From the IMG/VR virus record IMGVR_UViG_3300044681_000086, positions 1 through 23,373 of that record: a stretch of 23,373 nt of DNA, one strand, 5' to 3'. The stretch is from a virus. Positions 21,530 to 23,373 of the stretch are shown here, one piece after another. The notes below the pieces were generated by a model. That model ran no database searches. It was given only the letters and a program-made list of their open reading frames with translations, and was not told the DNA's origin. The first letter of the stretch is position 1. Each line of letters opens with the position of its first letter. The position numbers and the translations under genes are program-made.

Positions 21530-21967
21530 CTAGTTGGTGAACTTCATTTGGAAAGGGAAACACTTGAGGAACAGTTCCTTCTCAAGACGATACGCTTCCT
21601 TCTCCCAAGGCTGGTTCTCGTATTCGAACCCACCAGCATTGCGACCCTTCCAGACCCAACCGTTACTACCTTCAGCGTCCAACTGGCCACGAATGAACTG
21701 GCGAGCATGAACCATCTCGTGAGCAAGAGTCTGCATCATTTCAAGGAACTTTAACTTACGACCATCATGGTCTTTACGGGAGATGTGAATCTCAGCGTAC
21801 TCACGGTCACCCACGCAGGTTCCGTGAGCTTCGATGTCTTTGTTGGTGAAGGTAATTTCAATCCAAGGATTACGGAGACGGGCCATACCCAACTCCTTGA
21901 CCAGATTGTCCATGAAGACTTCAACAACTTCTTTGTTGGGAACCCGACTTTCGAACATATAGATCAT
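21530..21967 (-). CDS. SprT-like zinc metallopeptidase
   Basis: 145 aa. LEMMQTLAHEMVHARQFIRG contains the HExxH zinc/catalytic motif (H83, E84, H87). The likely third ligand is a glutamate in PWEKEAYRLEKELF (E122 or E124), as expected in SprT/Spartan-like small proteases where the second helix carries it. Upstream, WIEITFTNKDIEAHGTCVGD and EIHISRKDHDGR form the sheet edge typical of the fold. SprT-like enzymes cleave DNA-bound or misfolded proteins; a phage copy could remove DNA-protein crosslinks or host factors. It is the first gene after early promoter copy 1, with GAGAGG as ribosome binding site, so it should be expressed at once after infection. Confidence 0.83.
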   Translation of the reverse strand: MIYMFESRVPNKEVVEVFMDNLVKELGMARLRNPWIEITFTNKDIEAHGTCVGDREYAEIHISRKDHDGRKLKFLEMMQTLAHEMVHARQFIRGQLDAEGSNGWVWKGRNAGGFEYENQPWEKEAYRLEKELFLKCFPFQMKFTN

Positions 21968-21986
21968 GGTTTAACCTCTCATCTCA

Positions 21987-22070
21987 ATTTACACGTATAT
22001 AATAACCGATCTGGCAGGAAAAGGCAAGCCTATTTTGAAAAAAAGTTTTCCCATAAGAATCAATGGGTTA
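21987..22070 (-). repeat. Promoter-bearing intergenic repeat, copy 1
   Basis: From the stop codon of the 22068 gene through the early promoter, this stretch is similar in sequence and order to 22874-22966: TTACC at the upstream stop, a CAATG near it, an A/T-rich tract, GGCAAGAAAAGGCAAGC-like promoter DNA, and ATAATA. See the finding on the two copies. Confidence 0.6.
21999..22027 (-). promoter_or_regulatory. Early promoter, copy 1 (upstream of the SprT-like gene)
   Basis: On the minus strand TTGCCT (22027-22022) and TATTAT (22004-21999) are separated by 17 bp. An A/T-rich stretch (a run of seven T) lies upstream of the -35 and could act as an UP element. The sequence from -35 to -10 is nearly the same as copy 2. 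A weak CCCAT/ATGGG hairpin (22050-22067) lies directly upstream and may end the previous transcript. Confidence 0.75.
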
Positions 22071-22379
22071 CCGTGCCCAACGGCCCTCCGTGGCAGGAGG
22101 GAAGTTGGGTAGACGGCGGACAAAGGATGAGGTCTTGGAACCCGCACCGAACTGGACGTTGACCACGATACCAGCCTTGTTCATAGCGTCCATGTAGGTC
22201 TCATAGTCGCAGTCTTCTTCAAGGTAGGCGTACTTGTCATTGAAATAAGAGTACGCAGTGATCTCGTTACGGATACCAAGTTCGTCTAGGTCAGACAGGG
22301 GGACACGCAACCAACCGTGGCCAGGATCGGCAGTGAAACGGCGGCGTACAGAACCATCAGCATAGGTAGGGATATTCAT
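22068..22379 (-). CDS. Small conserved protein of unknown function
   Basis: 103 aa from the ATG at 22379, whose ATGA overlaps the stop of the 49-aa gene; AAGGAG lies 10 nt before it. A GTG at 22388 would add three residues and is too close to the SD. The sequence has DPGHGWLRVPLSDLDELGIR and SYFNDKYAYLEEDCDYETYM. I know the 'DPGHGWLxVP...LGI...SYxxxxxxYLEEDCD' pattern from small proteins of phages and bacteria without a known function. It is the last gene of the first early unit before promoter copy 1. Confidence 0.8.
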   Translation of the reverse strand: MNIPTYADGSVRRRFTADPGHGWLRVPLSDLDELGIRNEITAYSYFNDKYAYLEEDCDYETYMDAMNKAGIVVNVQFGAGSKTSSFVRRLPNFPPATEGRWAR

Positions 22380-22525
22380 AGTTGGCACTCTCCTTCGAGT
22401 TCAGCGATTTGATTACGGAGCTCCGCAATGCGGGCGTCCACTGCAGCGTTGTCTTCTGGAGACAACTCCCCCTGAATTTCACAGAGGCAAATTAGATCAT
22501 TGTAAAGACCGTCAACATCAACCAT
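22376..22525 (-). CDS. Small helical protein (49 aa), unknown function
   Basis: The ATG at 22525 codes for MVDVDGLYNDLICLCEIQGE, then LSPEDNAAVDARIAELRNQI and AELEGECQL. GAGGAA is the ribosome binding site. It has a likely short coiled coil (residues 28-45) and three cysteines. Its stop overlaps the start of the next gene (ATGA) and it lies 1 nt after the previous gene, so it is in a coupled early operon. Confidence 0.72.
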   Translation of the reverse strand: MVDVDGLYNDLICLCEIQGELSPEDNAAVDARIAELRNQIAELEGECQL

Positions 22526-22526
22526 A

Positions 22527-22664
22527 TCAAAGTTCCTCAATCAATCGTTCAAAGTCACGAACCATGCCTTCACCAGCACGAATCGCATTTTCATCACCCA
22601 TCTCAATATACCGAGCAAGGTTTTCCTTGGCAGCAGCGAGGTAGTTCTCAAGAATCTCACGCAT
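22527..22664 (-). CDS. Small helical protein (45 aa), unknown function
   Basis: The ATG at 22664 codes for MREILENYLAAAKENLARYI, then EMGDENAIRAGEGMVRDFER and LIEEL. GGAG lies 8 nt upstream, and the first base is shared with the stop of the 63-aa gene (TAATG). The whole chain looks like two amphipathic helices. No domain is recognised. Confidence 0.72.
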   Translation of the reverse strand: MREILENYLAAAKENLARYIEMGDENAIRAGEGMVRDFERLIEEL

Positions 22665-22855
22665 TAGATATCTCCGAGGTCTTGGTTCACAAAGACATAG
22701 GCAGGGTTCTGGAACCCACCGAAACCCACTTCGTCAAATCCGTAGAGGACAAGACCGTCAAGGGGATCACTACCGGCTTCGTATTCAACCAGCATGTAAC
22801 CGGCGGGGATCATCCCAACGAAGTTCTGAAGGTCAACAGGAATAATATCGTTCAT
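22664..22855 (-). CDS. Small early protein (63 aa), unknown function
   Basis: 63 aa: MNDIIPVDLQNFVGMIPAGY, then MLVEYEAGSDPLDGLVLYGF and DEVGFGGFQNPAYVFVNQDL. It is acidic, beta-rich and aromatic at the end, with no Lys or Arg. It is the first gene after early promoter copy 2 and is preceded by an A/G-rich GAGAGAAAGAGAGAA tract, which acts as an extended ribosome binding site. No domain is recognised. A high-expression early protein with this charge might bind a basic host target; that is speculation. Confidence 0.76.
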   Translation of the reverse strand: MNDIIPVDLQNFVGMIPAGYMLVEYEAGSDPLDGLVLYGFDEVGFGGFQNPAYVFVNQDLGDI

Positions 22856-22873
22856 TTCTCTCTCTTTCTCTCA

Positions 22874-22966
22874 ACTTACATATACATAATAAGCGCTGGG
22901 GCAAGAAAAGGCAAGCATTATTTTCAAAATAAGCGAAAGTTTATTCCTTTTGAAATCAATGACTTA
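22874..22966 (-). repeat. Promoter-bearing intergenic repeat, copy 2
   Basis: This is the stretch from the stop of the 22964 gene through the early promoter, similar to 21987-22070. It is about 9 nt longer, owing to an insertion between the A/T-rich tract and the stop codon. Confidence 0.6.
22886..22914 (-). promoter_or_regulatory. Early promoter, copy 2 (upstream of the 63-aa gene)
   Basis: On the minus strand TTGCCT (22914-22909) and TATTAT (22891-22886) are separated by 17 bp. TTGCC recurs 10 bp further, inside the spacer. A near-palindrome TTATTTTCAAAATAA (22918-22932) lies upstream. The promoter is nearly the same as copy 1. Confidence 0.75.
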
Positions 22967-23371
22967 CCTACGCATCTGTGAAATTTCTTCGGCCTGTTTC
23001 TGATCAATGACGGGAACCGCATTGCTCTTATGCATTGTGGCGATACCCTTCACCAGAGTTCCCGTATACGTCTGTGGTTCTCTTCTAGGAGTGGCCCCAG
23101 ACACGGTATCCAGACTAGGGTACTTCTCCCTATGTTCACGTGACTGTCTCTCAAAGAGGGTTTCCTCACGCTTGTAGGGTACGAACTCACGTCTGGACTC
23201 AACCTTGCCATGTATCTTGTCGATGTACTGATCAAGGGTCAACTTGGGACTACCACAACGTTTCATCAACTTGTTGTAGTCCCGAAGTTCCTCTTCCCAT
23301 CGGGCGAGTTTCGCCTTGGTGATCTTGGTCTTGCGCTTCTTCTTGTTTAGAGTAGAATACGCATGACCCAT
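22964..23371 (-). CDS. Conserved phage protein of unknown function (TMHKSNAVP motif)
   Basis: 135 aa from an ATG at 23371, 3 nt from the window edge, so the true start could lie beyond it. It is highly basic: LNKKKRKTKITKAKLARWEE, then YNKLMKRCGSPKLTLDQYID. Near the C-terminus there is KYPSLDTVSGATPRREPQTY and KGIATMHKSNAVPVIDQKQA. The 'YPSL...R.EP..YTG....GI.TMHKSN(A)VP' pattern recurs in hypothetical proteins of many tailed phages, so this is a real and conserved gene. The role is unknown; the basic start suggests contact with nucleic acid or ribosome. It precedes early promoter copy 2. Confidence 0.78.
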   Translation of the reverse strand: MGHAYSTLNKKKRKTKITKAKLARWEEELRDYNKLMKRCGSPKLTLDQYIDKIHGKVESRREFVPYKREETLFERQSREHREKYPSLDTVSGATPRREPQTYTGTLVKGIATMHKSNAVPVIDQKQAEEISQMRR

Positions 23372-23373
23372 CA

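Noticed and set aside
22038-22067. Intrinsic terminator at CCCAT/ATGGG plus T run upstream of the SprT-like gene
   Set aside because: The stem has only 5 bp and the T run begins 5 nt after it. It may be a weak terminator, but the A/T tract is explained as well by an UP element, so I did not list it as a feature.
21767-22162. Plus-strand frame crossing early promoter copy 1
   Set aside because: It overlaps the SprT-like gene and the promoter gap. The translation has no known motif and crosses non-coding DNA, so it is a chance frame.
1-23373. Defence or retron-like system, CRISPR array, tRNA genes
   Set aside because: Reading both strands I found no regular repeat-spacer array, no tRNA-like cloverleaf and no reverse transcriptase or toxin-antitoxin signature.

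Overview
The window is a piece of a T4-like contractile-tailed phage genome (myovirus). Three observations support this. There is a dense run of T4-type baseplate, hub and tail genes (gp6, gp25, gp5/gp27 hub parts, gp53, gp48, gp4, tail-tube-fold protein, gp26-type chaperone, tape measure). gp32 and gp33 lie close together, as in T4. T4-type late promoters (TATAAATA) sit in front of structural genes. A sulfotransferase, an Fe(II)/2-oxoglutarate dioxygenase and a gp32 without cysteines recall marine T4-like phages. The sequence does not identify the host.

Layout. (A) 1-11434, minus strand: baseplate and hub genes, read right to left: gp48, gp53, gp27, a gp5 N-terminal-type OB-fold protein with a tail-lysozyme-like domain, a 633-aa protein ending in a PGRP/AmpD-type amidase, a gp5-type beta-helix spike protein, an unknown conserved protein, gp25, gp6, and a truncated baseplate-type protein at the left edge. 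(B) 11489-17187, plus strand: head completion nuclease gp4, a sulfotransferase, an unknown late protein, a tail-tube-fold protein (gp54-like), a gp26-type tail/baseplate chaperone with a probable -1 frameshift into a second reading frame, and a tape measure protein with a lytic transglycosylase domain. (C) 17219-23371, minus strand: a replication/early block. A bidirectional terminator separates it from B. It holds gp32, a 2OG-Fe(II) oxygenase, gp33, and a tightly packed series of small early genes, including a SprT-like metallopeptidase and four genes of 45-55 codons.

Regulation visible in sequence. Late promoters lie in front of gp25, gp48, gp4 and the gene at 12581, with a weaker one before the amidase gene and one overlapping the gp32 promoter. 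Two near-identical early promoters (TTGCCT, 17 bp, TATTAT) lie in the two non-coding gaps of the early block. gp32 has a good sigma70-type promoter and an A-rich repetitive leader that could be its autogenous operator.

How it fits together. Regions A and B encode most of the cell-puncturing apparatus: spike, hub, wedge, tube initiator and tape measure. Three different peptidoglycan-hydrolase folds are spread over three proteins, and one (the tail-lysozyme fold) appears to lack its catalytic glutamate. The functions of the T4 gp5 polypeptide seem to be split over three neighbouring genes. The order gp26-like, frameshift extension, tape measure reproduces the G-GT-H logic of lambda-type tails. 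I judge that frameshift cassette, the late-transcribed sulfotransferase and the split spike to be the best candidates for follow-up.

No tRNA, rRNA, CRISPR array, insertion sequence or attachment site was recognised. No stretch longer than 300 bases lacks a gene.
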